A DNA stretch of 64,000 nt from Segniliparus rugosus ATCC BAA-974 (GCF_000185725.2 NZ_KI391954.1:1336185-1400184), one strand, 5' to 3'. Numbered from the stretch's first letter, positions 19,708-28,306 are shown. Numbers and translations: made by a program. Notes: generated by a model not told the origin, from the letters alone.

Positions 19708-19722
19708 ACTACGTACGGTAGT
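19708..19722. promoter_or_regulatory. Inverted repeat between membrane-protein gene and ccsB
   Basis: ACTAC and GTAGT flank the near-palindromic centre GTACG, giving a 15-base dyad in the short divergent intergenic region. It sits where a repressor could control both promoters. The regulator is not identified. Confidence 0.4.
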
Positions 19723-19749
19723 CTGGCTTGCTATGAGAAGGAGCGCGCT

Positions 19750-20700
19750 ATGCCGGTGAACGAGACGTTGGCCGGATACGCCGGGGTCGCCTTCGGAGCG
19801 GCCCTCACTTGCTACGTGGTCGCCTTCGCGGCGCTGCTCTTCGAATGGGCGCGGGCCGTCAAGGAGCAGCCAGCCGGGCACGAGGCGAAAGAGCTCGTCC
19901 CGGCGGGCGCGCCGCAGAGGCCCGGCGTGGTGAGCGCGCCGAACGCGGGCCCGGCCCGGACGGCGGGGGAGCGGGCCGGTCGCGCCGGGTTCGCCGCCAT
20001 GATCCTCGGGTGGCTCTTCCACGTCCTCGTGCTGCTCCTGCGAGGATTCGCCGCTGGCAGGCCGCCGTGGGGCAACATGTTCGAGTACATCACTCTCGCG
20101 ACGGCCGCGGGCCTGCTGGCCGCGATGGTCCTCCTGCGCTCGGACGCCACCCGGCGCAGCCTCGTATTCGCCCTCGGCCCCGCCGTGGTGCTCCTGTACG
20201 TGGCGGGGAAGTGGCTCTACACGCCGACCGCCCCTGTGGTGCCCGCGCTCAAGTCCTACTGGCTCGCCATCCACGTCTCCATCATCTCCACCGCCACCGG
20301 GGTGTTCCTCGTCTCCGGGGTCGCCAGCGCCCTGTACCTGGCCCGCGAGCGGTTCCACAACACCACCTGGGGCAGCAGGCTCCCGGCCGGGGAGGCGCTG
20401 GACCGAGTCGCCTACCAGTCCGCCGTGTTCGCGTTCCCGCTGTTCGGCATCGGCGTCATCTGCGGCGCGATCTGGGCCGAGTCCGCCTGGGGCCGGTTCT
20501 GGGGCTGGGATCCGAAGGAGACGATCTCGTTCGTCGTTTGGGTGATCTACGCGGCCTACCTGCACGCCAGAGCGACAGCGGGATGGAAAGAGCAGCGCGC
20601 GGCGCTGATCAACGTCGTCGGCTTCGGCATGTTGCTCTTCAACCTGTTCTACGTGAACTTGGTGCAGTCCGGCCTGCACAGCTACACCGGCCTGAACTGA
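19750..20700 (+). CDS. ccsB: c-type cytochrome biogenesis protein CcsB (CcsA/ResC family)
   Basis: A 316-residue polytopic protein with the heme-handling tryptophan-rich WWD-type motif WGRFWGWDPKETISF near residue 250. Also visible are the conserved segment GRPPWGNMFEYITLATAAG, His residues near SYWLAIHVSIIS, and the C-terminal helix NVVGFGMLLFNLFYVNLVQS. CcsB transports or presents heme and works with ResB. An AAGGAG site lies 7 bases before the ATG, so unlike many neighbours it uses a leadered mRNA. It completes the system II set with ccdA, the thioredoxin-like protein and resB. Confidence 0.96.
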   Translation: MPVNETLAGYAGVAFGAALTCYVVAFAALLFEWARAVKEQPAGHEAKELVPAGAPQRPGVVSAPNAGPARTAGERAGRAGFAAMILGWLFHVLVLLLRGFAAGRPPWGNMFEYITLATAAGLLAAMVLLRSDATRRSLVFALGPAVVLLYVAGKWLYTPTAPVVPALKSYWLAIHVSIISTATGVFLVSGVASALYLARERFHNTTWGSRLPAGEALDRVAYQSAVFAFPLFGIGVICGAIWAESAWGRFWGWDPKETISFVVWVIYAAYLHARATAGWKEQRAALINVVGFGMLLFNLFYVNLVQSGLHSYTGLN

Positions 20701-20717
20701 ATCGGTCCGGGACTGAT

Positions 20718-20742
20718 CGGTCCAGCTGGACCGAGGCCTCGG
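20718..20742. terminator. Two overlapping perfect palindromes after ccsB
   Basis: CGGTCCAGCTGGACCG (20718-20733) is a perfect 16-base palindrome and overlaps CCGAGGCCTCGG (20731-20742), a perfect 12-base palindrome. They lie 18 bases past the ccsB stop and about 50 bases past the end of the small convergent gene. A bidirectional terminator is the simplest reading. There is no loop or T-tract, so a protein-binding site is also possible. Confidence 0.45.
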
Positions 20743-20790
20743 CCGACCGGGCTCAGTCGGTTGCGCTCATAAACCAGTCGGGCGCTCCGG

Positions 20791-20943
20791 TCACTTCTGG
20801 TCGCGGTTGATCCGGTTGCGCAAATCCAACAGGAAATCCGGGTCGTCGTCCGGGGCGAGGACGCGACTGCGCTGCGCTGGTCGTGCCCGCCAGAGCAGCA
20901 CCACGACCACTGCGATCGCCAACGCGGCTACGAGATAGGCCAT
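20791..20943 (-). CDS. 50-residue single-helix membrane microprotein
   Basis: This ATG frame encodes an N-terminal hydrophobic helix (MAYLVAALAIAVVVVLLW), a short basic stretch, then APDDDPDFLLDLRNRINRDQ and a final lysine. The DDDP-F-L-L pattern and single-helix design suggest a real conserved small protein; a similarly placed small gene (Rv0530A) exists in M. tuberculosis as I remember. TATCCT ends 7 bases before the ATG. It is divergent from the DUF4229 gene and lies in an otherwise empty gap of about 310 bases. Function unknown. Confidence 0.6.
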   Translation of the reverse strand: MAYLVAALAIAVVVVLLWRARPAQRSRVLAPDDDPDFLLDLRNRINRDQK

Positions 20944-21009
20944 ACCTTTCAGGATAACCCGTTCACCCGCTGTTCGCTTCGGCTCCCTCGTTTCGACTAC
21001 CCTGAGAAC

Positions 21010-21342
21010 ATGTCCGATCCCAGCTCCGCGCAGTCCGCTCCCGGCCGAGGCCGTTTTGCCGCAGGCGTCGCCGGGTACATGCTGCTGCGTTTCGCGTTGC
21101 TCCTCGTCGTCGCCGCATTGATCTACGGGATCGGCCAGCTTGTCGGGGTGGCCGTGCCGCCGATCGTCGCGCTGCTGTTCGCGGGCGTCGCGTCGATGCC
21201 GCTGTCCTGGCTCCTGTTCAACCGGTACAACGCGAAGATCGGTGCGGGCATGGCGGAAGCGGACTCGCGCCGGCGCTCGGAGCGCGCGGCGCTGCGAGCC
21301 CAGCTCGCGGGGGAATGCTCCGAGGAGCCGAAGGGCTCCTGA
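21010..21342 (+). CDS. DUF4229 family membrane protein
   Basis: A 110-residue protein with two membrane helices (YMLLRFALLLVVAALIYGIG and PPIVALLFAGVASMPLSWLL) followed by FNRYNAKIGAGMAEADSRRR and a basic, charged tail, the arrangement of DUF4229. It sits where Rv0531 lies in M. tuberculosis, between the cytochrome c genes and menA. TACCCT ends 6 bases before the ATG, a leaderless promoter facing the microprotein promoter only about 40 bases away. Function unknown. Confidence 0.82.
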   Translation: MSDPSSAQSAPGRGRFAAGVAGYMLLRFALLLVVAALIYGIGQLVGVAVPPIVALLFAGVASMPLSWLLFNRYNAKIGAGMAEADSRRRSERAALRAQLAGECSEEPKGS

Positions 21343-21349
21343 GCCGACG

Positions 21350-22216
21350 CTATTTCACCAGCGTGAACTGCTCGACGTCCAGGGCGCCGTCCCAGAACCA
21401 GACGGCGCAGCCGGAGAGATACCTCATGTAGCGGTCGTAAACCTCTTGGCCGCTGATCGCGACCGCCTTGTCCCTGTTCTCGGCGAGCGCCCACGCCCAA
21501 TGGTCGAGGGTGCGGGCGTAGTTGATGTTGAGCGAATGCTCCCGCTCCAAGGAGTAACCAGCCGCTTCGGAGAGCTCGCGGATCTTCTTCGGGTTGGTGA
21601 GCTGCCCGCCGGGGAAGATCTCCTTGTTCATGAACAGCGCGAAGCGCAGCCGCTGGGAGGAGGGGTTGATGCCCTTGGCGGCTTGCTCGTAGAAGTCGAA
21701 GCAGACGATGCTGTGCAGCAGCATGCGGCCGTCGGCGGGCAGCAGGCGGTAGGTCTTCTCGAAGAACGCGGTGTGGCGCTCGCGGCGGAAGTGCTCGAAG
21801 GCTCCGATGGAGACGATGCGGTCGACGGGCTGGTCGAACTCCTCCCAGCCTTGCAGGCGGACCTCCGAGGTGCGGCCGTTGGGGTTGGGGAGTTTCGCGA
21901 GCTCGTCCGTCACATGGGCGTACTGGTTCTTGCTGAGCGTGAGGCCGATGACGTTCACGTCGTACTTGACCAGCGCGCGTTTGAGCACCGTGCCCCAGCC
22001 GCAGCCGACGTCCAGCAGCGTCATGCCGGGCTGGAGGTTCAGTTTCCCGAGGGCGAGGTCGACCTTCGCGAGCTGCGCCTCTTCGAGCGACATGCTCGGG
22101 CGCTCGAAGTACGCGCAGCTGTAGGTGCGCGTCGGATCGAGGAACAGCGCGTAAAAGTCGTCCGAAAGATCGTAATGCGATTGGACGTCTTCGTAGAAAG
22201 GCTTCAAATCAGACAT
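21350..22216 (-). CDS. Cyclopropane/mycolic acid methyltransferase-type SAM enzyme
   Basis: The 288 residues match the length of mycolic acid cyclopropane synthases (CmaA/PcaA/MmaA type). The start region LKPFYEDVQSHYDLSDDFY is diagnostic, followed by the SAM motif LLDVGCGWGTVLKRAL, LQGWEEFDQPVDRIVSIGAF with EHFRRER, and SLNINYARTLDHWAWAL. A start seven codons upstream exists, but the ATG at 22216 has an AAAGG ribosome site and aligns with the family. It transfers methyl or methylene groups to double bonds of very long acyl chains; the exact product cannot be assigned. A second copy is at 47483. Confidence 0.9.
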   Translation of the reverse strand: MSDLKPFYEDVQSHYDLSDDFYALFLDPTRTYSCAYFERPSMSLEEAQLAKVDLALGKLNLQPGMTLLDVGCGWGTVLKRALVKYDVNVIGLTLSKNQYAHVTDELAKLPNPNGRTSEVRLQGWEEFDQPVDRIVSIGAFEHFRRERHTAFFEKTYRLLPADGRMLLHSIVCFDFYEQAAKGINPSSQRLRFALFMNKEIFPGGQLTNPKKIRELSEAAGYSLEREHSLNINYARTLDHWAWALAENRDKAVAISGQEVYDRYMRYLSGCAVWFWDGALDVEQFTLVK

Positions 22217-22260
22217 GGGCTGCCTTTTGCATGCCACACGAAGGAGGGGTGGCGTTCCTT

Positions 22261-22281
22261 GGCCGGCGGCTTCGCCCGGCC
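22261..22281 (-). terminator. Hairpin between menA and the methyltransferase gene
   Basis: GGCCGG and CCGGCC are separated by 9 bases, about 100 bases past the menA stop and 45 bases before the methyltransferase ATG. It may end the menA transcript or lie in the methyltransferase leader. Confidence 0.35.
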
Positions 22282-22379
22282 TGCGGTGCAGACTACAACA
22301 CTGTGGGCGATATTACCGGGCAAGACGCGAAACTCGGCCTGACCAAGGGAATTGCGGCTCAACTGGGGAAGAGAGCGGG

Positions 22380-23249
22380 CTAGTTGAAGAACAACGCGGC
22401 GGTGATGACCACGGACCACACGAGCATGCCCGCGTTCGTGGCTCCGAGGACGGCGATGAGCCGGGGCCCGACGGCTCCTCGCCGCACCGCCATGCCGGGG
22501 CCGACGAGGAGCAGCACCGCGGCGAGCGAGAAGATCGCGAAGGGGACGGTGGCGGAGAGCGCGGCGGAGACGAGGAACGGCACGACGAGCAGCCCCATGT
22601 AGAAGACCCGCGTCTTCGCGTCTCCGAGCCGGACCGCCAGCGTGTGCTTCCCGTTGCGCGCGTCCCCTTCGATGTCGCGCAGGTTGTTCACGGCGAGCAC
22701 CGCCGCGGAGAAGGCTCCGGCTCCCACCGCGCAGAGCACGCCCTCGTGGCTGATCCCGCCCGCCTGGGAGAGTTCGGTGCCGAGGACGGCCGCGAGGCCG
22801 AAGCAAAGGAACGCGGCGACCTCGCCGAAGCCCAGGTAGCCGTACGGCTTGGACCCGCCGGTGTAGAACCAGGCAGCCGCGAGGCAGCAGAGGCCGAGGA
22901 CGACGAGCCACCATGTGCTGGTGGCGGCGAGCACGAGGCCCGCCGCGCAGGCGACGGCGAAGCTCGCGACGGCGGCGCGCAGCACGGCCTTGGGGCTGGC
23001 CGCGCGCGAGCCCACCAGGCGCATCGGCCCCACCCGCTCGTCGTCGGTGCCCCGGACGCCGTCCGAATAGTCGTTGGCGTAGTTGACTCCGACGATGAAG
23101 CCGAGCGAGACGATCAGCGCGGCCAGCGCCTTCCACCATACGAACCCGCCGAGCTCGGCGGCGGCCCCCGAGCCGAGCAGCACCGGGGCCACGGCGTTCG
23201 GGAAGGTGCGCGGTCGGGCTCCTTGCGCCCATTCTCGTAGTGTTGCCAT
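22380..23249 (-). CDS. menA: 1,4-dihydroxy-2-naphthoate polyprenyltransferase
   Basis: A 289-residue UbiA-superfamily membrane enzyme attaching the isoprenoid chain in menaquinone synthesis. It has the opening MATLREWAQGARPRTFPNAV, the first Asp-rich motif NDYSDGVRGTD, the second NNLRDIEGDARNGK, and about eight hydrophobic segments. An ATG six codons upstream (23267) is possible, but the 23249 start aligns with mycobacterial MenA. Together with hemL and the cytochrome c genes it gives this stretch a respiratory theme, as in the M. tuberculosis order. Confidence 0.95.
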   Translation of the reverse strand: MATLREWAQGARPRTFPNAVAPVLLGSGAAAELGGFVWWKALAALIVSLGFIVGVNYANDYSDGVRGTDDERVGPMRLVGSRAASPKAVLRAAVASFAVACAAGLVLAATSTWWLVVLGLCCLAAAWFYTGGSKPYGYLGFGEVAAFLCFGLAAVLGTELSQAGGISHEGVLCAVGAGAFSAAVLAVNNLRDIEGDARNGKHTLAVRLGDAKTRVFYMGLLVVPFLVSAALSATVPFAIFSLAAVLLLVGPGMAVRRGAVGPRLIAVLGATNAGMLVWSVVITAALFFN

Positions 23250-23309
23250 GGGCCGATCATTCCTCATTCATTAGGCGAAAGCGGCGTCGCCCCGGTAGAC
23301 TTCCGCCCA

Positions 23310-24902
23310 GTGAGCTCAGAATCTTCGGCAGACGTCACCTTCGCCGATCTCGAATTGCACCCCTCGGTCCTCGAAGCGGTGCGAGAAGTCGGCTACGAGA
23401 CGCCCTCGCCGATCCAGGCCCAGACCATCCCCGCCCTGCTCGACGGGCGGGACGTGGTGGGCCTGGCCGCCACCGGCACGGGCAAGACGGCGGCGTTCGC
23501 CCTTCCGGTCCTCTCTCGGATCGACCCCAAGCTGCGCAGGCCCCAGGCGTTGGTCCTCGCGCCGACCCGAGAGCTCGCGCTCCAGGTCTCCGAGGCGTTC
23601 AGCCGGTACGCCTCGAAGATGCCGCAGGTCTCGGTGGTCTGCATCTACGGCGGCGGGGCCTACCCGGTGCAGCTGCAGGCGCTCGGCAGGGGGGCGCAGG
23701 TCGTGGTCGGCACCCCCGGCCGTGTGGTGGACCACCTCGAGCGCGGGACGCTCAAGCTCGGGGAGCTGCGCTTCCTCGTGCTCGACGAGGCCGACGAGAT
23801 GCTCAAGATGGGCTTCCAGGAGGACGTGGAGCGGGTGCTCGGCGCGGCGGCGGAGGAGAAGCAGGTCGCGCTCTTCTCCGCGACGATGCCCGGAGCCATC
23901 CGGAAGATCTCCAAGACGTACCTGCACAACCCCGTCGAGGTGACCGTCAAGGCCGCGACGACGACTTCGGAGAACATCGAGCAGCGCTACACGCTGGTCG
24001 CGCACCATCGCAAACTGGACCTGTTGACCCGGATCCTCGAGGTCGAGCCGTTCTCGGCCATGATCGTCTTCGTCCGCACCAAGCAGGCGACCGAGGAGCT
24101 CGCCGAGCGGCTCCGGGCGCGGGGGTTCGCGGCCCGTCCGCTCAACGGCGACATCCCGCAGGCGGCGCGCGAGCGCACTGTTTCCGCGTTGCGCGAGGGG
24201 AAGATCGACATCCTGGTGGCGACGGACGTGGCGGCGAGGGGCCTGGACGTCGAGCGGATCACCCACGTCTTCAACTACGACGCGCCGCACGACACCGAGT
24301 CGTACGTGCACCGCATCGGCCGCACCGGGCGAGCGGGCCGCACCGGCGTCTCCTACCTCTTCGTCACCCCGCGCGAGCGCTCCATGATCGGGGCTATCGA
24401 ACGGGCGACGCGCCAGCCGCTGGCCGAGACCCCGTTCCCGACGGTGGCGGACGTGAACGCGGGCCGTATCGCGAAATTCCGGGACTCGATCACCGAGGCG
24501 CTCGGCCTGCCCGGCGTGGAGCAGTTCCGCAGGCTCGTCGAGGACTACGAGCGGGAGAACAACGTGCCGATGGCCGACATCGCGGCGGCGCTCGCGGCCC
24601 AGACCCGAGGCGGGGAGGAATTTTTGCTCTCGGAGGACGCCGACGAGCAGGAGTTCCGCAAGCGCCCGAAACAGGACCGGGGCGAGGGGCGTTGGAGCAA
24701 GGACGGCGAGGGCCGGGGCGGCCAGGACGGCCGCAAAGGCGGTTTCCACAAGCGGGGCGCCGGCGGTTTCGGGAGCAGGTCGGAGGGCTTCGGCTCAGGC
24801 CGTCGCGAGCCGGGCGGGCGACGCGAGCAGCGCGGCGGTGGCTGGGAGCAGCGCGGCGAGCGGGGCGGCCGTAAGGGCGGCACTCGCAGAAGCGGCTGGT
24901 GA
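23310..24902 (+). CDS. DEAD-box ATP-dependent RNA helicase
   Basis: A 530-residue helicase with all core motifs: Q-motif YETPSPIQAQTIP, Walker A ATGTGKT, PTRELALQ, TPGR, VLDEADEML, SATMP, and HRIGRTGRAG in the second RecA domain. A 120-residue basic, Gly/Arg-rich tail (GGRREQRGGGWEQRGERGG) would bind RNA. It most resembles the CsdA/DeaD or RhlE groups used in ribosome assembly and RNA decay at low temperature. GTG start; TAGACT ends 8 bases upstream, perhaps a leaderless promoter. Confidence 0.95.
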   Translation: MSSESSADVTFADLELHPSVLEAVREVGYETPSPIQAQTIPALLDGRDVVGLAATGTGKTAAFALPVLSRIDPKLRRPQALVLAPTRELALQVSEAFSRYASKMPQVSVVCIYGGGAYPVQLQALGRGAQVVVGTPGRVVDHLERGTLKLGELRFLVLDEADEMLKMGFQEDVERVLGAAAEEKQVALFSATMPGAIRKISKTYLHNPVEVTVKAATTTSENIEQRYTLVAHHRKLDLLTRILEVEPFSAMIVFVRTKQATEELAERLRARGFAARPLNGDIPQAARERTVSALREGKIDILVATDVAARGLDVERITHVFNYDAPHDTESYVHRIGRTGRAGRTGVSYLFVTPRERSMIGAIERATRQPLAETPFPTVADVNAGRIAKFRDSITEALGLPGVEQFRRLVEDYERENNVPMADIAAALAAQTRGGEEFLLSEDADEQEFRKRPKQDRGEGRWSKDGEGRGGQDGRKGGFHKRGAGGFGSRSEGFGSGRREPGGRREQRGGGWEQRGERGGRKGGTRRSGW

Positions 24903-25193
24903 CGGCGGGGATGAGCCCGAGCGCGGGCCACAGCGCTGATCCGGTCGAGATAGCGCGCGAATTCGGCTCTGGTCGAGGGGAACTGGCTCTGTCGTAGGCC
25001 GAGTGCCGGCCTGCCACGTCTCCGATCACCGGGCGCATGGCCTGGAGGACGAAGGCGACGCTGTTCGCCGGAAGGCCAGCCCGTCGGCCCGCGATGCCGC
25101 CGATCAGGCCCAGCGGGTCGACAAATGTCGTTTTCCGAGGGGTTCGACACGATCGGACTGTGTTCTCGCGCATAGTCTCACGGCAATGTGATG
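24903..25193. other. Intergenic stretch, no gene supported
   Basis: Between the helicase gene and the acyl-CoA ligase promoter the plus strand has no credible frame. The minus strand stays open for about 60 codons reading DPLGLIGGIAGRRAGLPANS, but no start, ribosome site or recognisable domain goes with it. It could be a gene remnant. Base composition is slightly less GC-rich toward 25150-25220. Confidence 0.5.
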
Positions 25194-25220
25194 TGTTACG
25201 ATGACACTGCGTTCGTAACA
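25194..25220. promoter_or_regulatory. Operator-like inverted repeat upstream of acyl-CoA ligase
   Basis: TGTTACGA (25194-25201) and TCGTAACA (25213-25220) are perfect 8-base arms 11 bases apart, ending 40 bases before the GTG of the ligase gene. The spacing suits a dimeric TetR or GntR repressor of fatty-acid genes. No regulator gene is adjacent. Confidence 0.55.
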
Positions 25221-25260
25221 ATGTCTCGCGCCAGCCCGGGAAAAGAAGGGAAGGAAAGCT

Positions 25261-26865
25261 GTGACCGCACTCCTGCGCCATGACGACCACCGGAACACGG
25301 CGGCGCTCGACCCGGACGGCCAGCCGCTGAGCGCCTGCCGCAACACGTGGGCCGCCAGCGTCGTTCGACACGCTCAGATGCGTCCTGACCTGCCCGCCAT
25401 CCGATTCCAAGGCAGGACGACGACCTGGGCCGAGCTCGAAGACAGGACGAGCAGGCTCGCCGGTTTCCTGCGCGAGCGGGGCGTCGGCTTCGGCGACCGG
25501 GTCCTTGTGCTGATGCTCAACCGCCCGGAGTACGTCGAGACGGCTCTCGCGCTGGGCAGGCTCGGGGCCATCGCCGTGCCGGTCAACTTCCGGCTCGCCC
25601 CCGGCGAGGTGGTGTTCATCGCGCGCGACTGCGGCGCGCGGGCTGTCGTCACGGACGAAGCGCTGGCCCCCCTGGCCCAAGCGGTGACGGCGCAGGTCCC
25701 CGAGCTGGCGTTGGCGATCGGCGTCGGGGTCGAGGCGGACGGGGGCCTTGCGCCCTACGCGACGGCGGTGGCGGGCGACCGGCTCGGCGCGGAGCGCGCG
25801 ACCCCGGACGACGCGCCCGCGCTGATCATGTACACCTCCGGCACCACGGGCAGGCCGAAAGGAGCCGTGCTCACCCATGCCAACCTGCACGGGCAGACGT
25901 TGACGGCGATCTGCGCCTTCCACCTGCGCCCGGAGGAGGAGATCGCGTTCGTCGCGGCCCCGATGTTCCACATCGCCGGGCTCGGGAGCATCGGCCCTGA
26001 CCTGGTGCTCGGCTTCCCGACGGTGATCCATCCGACCGGCGGGTTCGACCCGGCCCAGGTTCTCGACGCGCTCGCGGCCGAGCGGGTCACCACCACGTTC
26101 TTCGTCCCGACCCAATGGCAGGCGCTGTGCGCGGAGCAGCGGGCGCGGCCCCGGCCGCTGAATCTGCGGATCATCTCGTGGGGGGCCGCCCCAGCCTCGG
26201 ACGCGCTCCTGCGCGAGATGGCCGAGGTCTTCCCGGACGCGGACAACGTCGCGGTGTTCGGCCAGACCGAGATGTCCCCGGTGACCTGCCTGCTCGACGG
26301 CAAGGACGCGATCCGCAAGCTCGGCTCGGTCGGCAGGGTCATCCGCACCTTGGCGGCGCGGGTGGTGGACGACGAGATGCGCGAGGTGCCGCAGGGCGAG
26401 GTCGGCGAGATCGTCTACCGGGGCCCCACGATGATGCGCGAGTACTGGAACAACCCGGAGGCCACCGCCGAGGCGTTCGCGGGCGGCTGGTTCCATTCGG
26501 GCGACCTGGTGCGCATGGACGAAGAGGGGTTCGTCTTCGTCGTCGACCGGAAGAAGGACATGATCATCTCCGGCGGCGAGAACATCTATTGCGTCGAGGT
26601 CGAGAACGCGCTGTGCGGGCACCCCGCCGTGGCGGAGGCCGCCGTGGTCGGCAGGGCGCACGAGAAATGGGGCGAGACGGTCGTCGCGGTGCTCGCGCTG
26701 GCTCCAGGCTGCGGGGAAGCGCCGACTGCCGAGGAGCTGTCCGCGTGGCTGGAGGACAAATTGGCGCGCTACAAGCACCCCAAAGACGTCGTGGTCGTCC
26801 CCGCGCTCCCGCGCAACGCCAGTGGCAAAGTGGTCAAAGCCGAGCTGCGGGCGCAGCTCGGCTGA
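25261..26865 (+). CDS. Fatty-acid--CoA ligase (FadD-type, ANL superfamily)
   Basis: A 534-residue adenylate-forming enzyme with P-loop MYTSGTTGRPKGAVLTH, the A5 region FGQTEMSPVTC, GWFHSGDLVRMDEEGFVFVV, and the hinge/A8 region DRKKDMIISGGENIYCVEVE ending with the catalytic lysine region RNASGKVVKAELR. It activates a carboxylic acid as acyl-AMP and then acyl-CoA; chain length is not predictable. GTG start with a GGAAGGAAAG ribosome site. The strong inverted repeat upstream suggests repression released by a ligand. Confidence 0.92.
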   Translation: MTALLRHDDHRNTAALDPDGQPLSACRNTWAASVVRHAQMRPDLPAIRFQGRTTTWAELEDRTSRLAGFLRERGVGFGDRVLVLMLNRPEYVETALALGRLGAIAVPVNFRLAPGEVVFIARDCGARAVVTDEALAPLAQAVTAQVPELALAIGVGVEADGGLAPYATAVAGDRLGAERATPDDAPALIMYTSGTTGRPKGAVLTHANLHGQTLTAICAFHLRPEEEIAFVAAPMFHIAGLGSIGPDLVLGFPTVIHPTGGFDPAQVLDALAAERVTTTFFVPTQWQALCAEQRARPRPLNLRIISWGAAPASDALLREMAEVFPDADNVAVFGQTEMSPVTCLLDGKDAIRKLGSVGRVIRTLAARVVDDEMREVPQGEVGEIVYRGPTMMREYWNNPEATAEAFAGGWFHSGDLVRMDEEGFVFVVDRKKDMIISGGENIYCVEVENALCGHPAVAEAAVVGRAHEKWGETVVAVLALAPGCGEAPTAEELSAWLEDKLARYKHPKDVVVVPALPRNASGKVVKAELRAQLG

Positions 26866-26902
26866 GCGCCGCGCAGCAGTCGCCGACGGGCGGTGTGGTG
26901 TC

Positions 26903-28186
26903 TCAGTCGCCGACGGGCTGGCGGCGCGCCCAGTCGGGCGCGTGCTCGGGCAGCGGGCCGATGGCGATGAGCATGCCGGGCAACGCCTGCAAGAGGGGGA
27001 AGCGCTGGGCGAGCCGGAGCACGAACGGCGCGCGGCGGCGGGCGCGCGGGGCTGGGGCGGGCCCCGGCAAGCCGACCTTGGCGAAGACCAGCCGGTGGGC
27101 GACGCGCTGGAAAGTCTGGATCACGAAGGTGGGGTAGAGGCGCCGGCGGCGCACTGAGGCGAGCGCCCGGTCGGGGATCGGCGCGCCGGACTGTTGCGCC
27201 CGCACGAGCGGTCCGGCGAGGAGCCGGGCCGAGGCGACCGCGTCCTGAACCGCGAGGTTGATGCCGACCCCGCCGACGGGCGACATGGCGTGCGCGGCGT
27301 CGCCGATGGCGAGGAACCCCGGCGTGTGCCAACGCTTCGGCAGCCGGTTGAGCTGGACGTCGAGCAGCTTCACCTCGTCGAAGCTCGTGACGGACGACAG
27401 GCGGTCGGCGAGCCAGGGCACCAGCGAGCCGATCCGGTCGCGGAACGCCGCCACCCCTTCCTCGCGCAGCGCGCGGTCGAAGCCCTTGCGGATGAGATAG
27501 GCGCATTGGAAGTAGTCGCCTCGGTCGATGAGGGCCATGCCTTGGCCTTCGCCTTGGCTGAACCGGCCGGTCAGACCCACAGGATCGGCCCCCTCGAACC
27601 GGGGAAGGCGGAACCACAGCACGTCGATGGGCGCGCCGAAGGAGAGCGGCCGAAGGCCCGCCGCGTCACGCATGCGCGACGAGCGCCCGTCCGCGGCCAC
27701 GACAAGCGAGGCGCGCAGCTCCCCGGGCTCGCCGTCGCGCAGATACCGCACGCCGACCACGCGTCCGCCCTCCACGACGGTCCCGGTGGCTTCTGCGCGC
27801 ATCCAGAGCCGGAAGCCCGGCTCGCTCGCAGCCGCGTCGGCGAGCAGGTCCAAGAGATCCCACTGCGGGATCATCGCGATGTGCTTGTGCGGGCCGGGCA
27901 GCCTGCCGAGGGCGTTGATCTCGATGGAGCCGGAGTCGAGCGAGACTCGCAGCGACTGGATGAACCTGGCGTGCAGTTTCTTGAACCGTTCGCCGAGGCC
28001 GAGCTCGTCGAGCAGGGTCAACGTGCTCGCGTGGACGGTGTCGCCGCGGAAATCGCGCAGGAAGTCGCCGTGCTTCTCCAGCACGACCACGTCGACCCCG
28101 GCCCTGGCGAGCAAGAGCCCGAGCACCATGCCCGCCGGTCCGCCGCCGACGATGGCGCAGGTCGTCTTTGTCGTCTCCTCGACCAT
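26903..28186 (-). CDS. FAD-dependent aromatic-hydroxylase-type monooxygenase
   Basis: A 427-residue group A flavoprotein monooxygenase-like protein. It has the FAD dinucleotide motif CAIVGGGPAGMVLGLLLARA, VVVLEKHGDFLRDFRGDTVH, the DG motif VVAADGRSSRMRDAAG, and the GD motif IGDAAHAMSPVGGVGINLAV. It is clearly paralogous to the protein at 55716 with near-identical N-terminal and GD segments. An AAAGGAG site precedes the ATG. The substrate is unknown; annotation as FAD-dependent oxidoreductase is safe. A 15-base sequence covering its last codons is repeated just past its stop. Confidence 0.88.
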   Translation of the reverse strand: MVEETTKTTCAIVGGGPAGMVLGLLLARAGVDVVVLEKHGDFLRDFRGDTVHASTLTLLDELGLGERFKKLHARFIQSLRVSLDSGSIEINALGRLPGPHKHIAMIPQWDLLDLLADAAASEPGFRLWMRAEATGTVVEGGRVVGVRYLRDGEPGELRASLVVAADGRSSRMRDAAGLRPLSFGAPIDVLWFRLPRFEGADPVGLTGRFSQGEGQGMALIDRGDYFQCAYLIRKGFDRALREEGVAAFRDRIGSLVPWLADRLSSVTSFDEVKLLDVQLNRLPKRWHTPGFLAIGDAAHAMSPVGGVGINLAVQDAVASARLLAGPLVRAQQSGAPIPDRALASVRRRRLYPTFVIQTFQRVAHRLVFAKVGLPGPAPAPRARRRAPFVLRLAQRFPLLQALPGMLIAIGPLPEHAPDWARRQPVGD

Positions 28187-28306
28187 GGCGCGCTCCTTTT
28201 CCTCTACAGCCGAGCCTAGTCCGCGCCAGCTCTTTCGCCTAGGAGGTGCGGGGGGTGCAGTAGAATCTCGCTATCGACAGGCAGGGGATCGAGAGGAGTT
28301 GCGAGC

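Noticed and set aside
22642-23274. Small plus-strand frames antisense to menA
   Set aside because: Shadows of the menA membrane helices; no independent evidence.
24490-26778. Minus-strand frame across the helicase and ligase
   Set aside because: Overlaps two convincing plus-strand genes and has no recognisable motif except a weak stretch in the gap.
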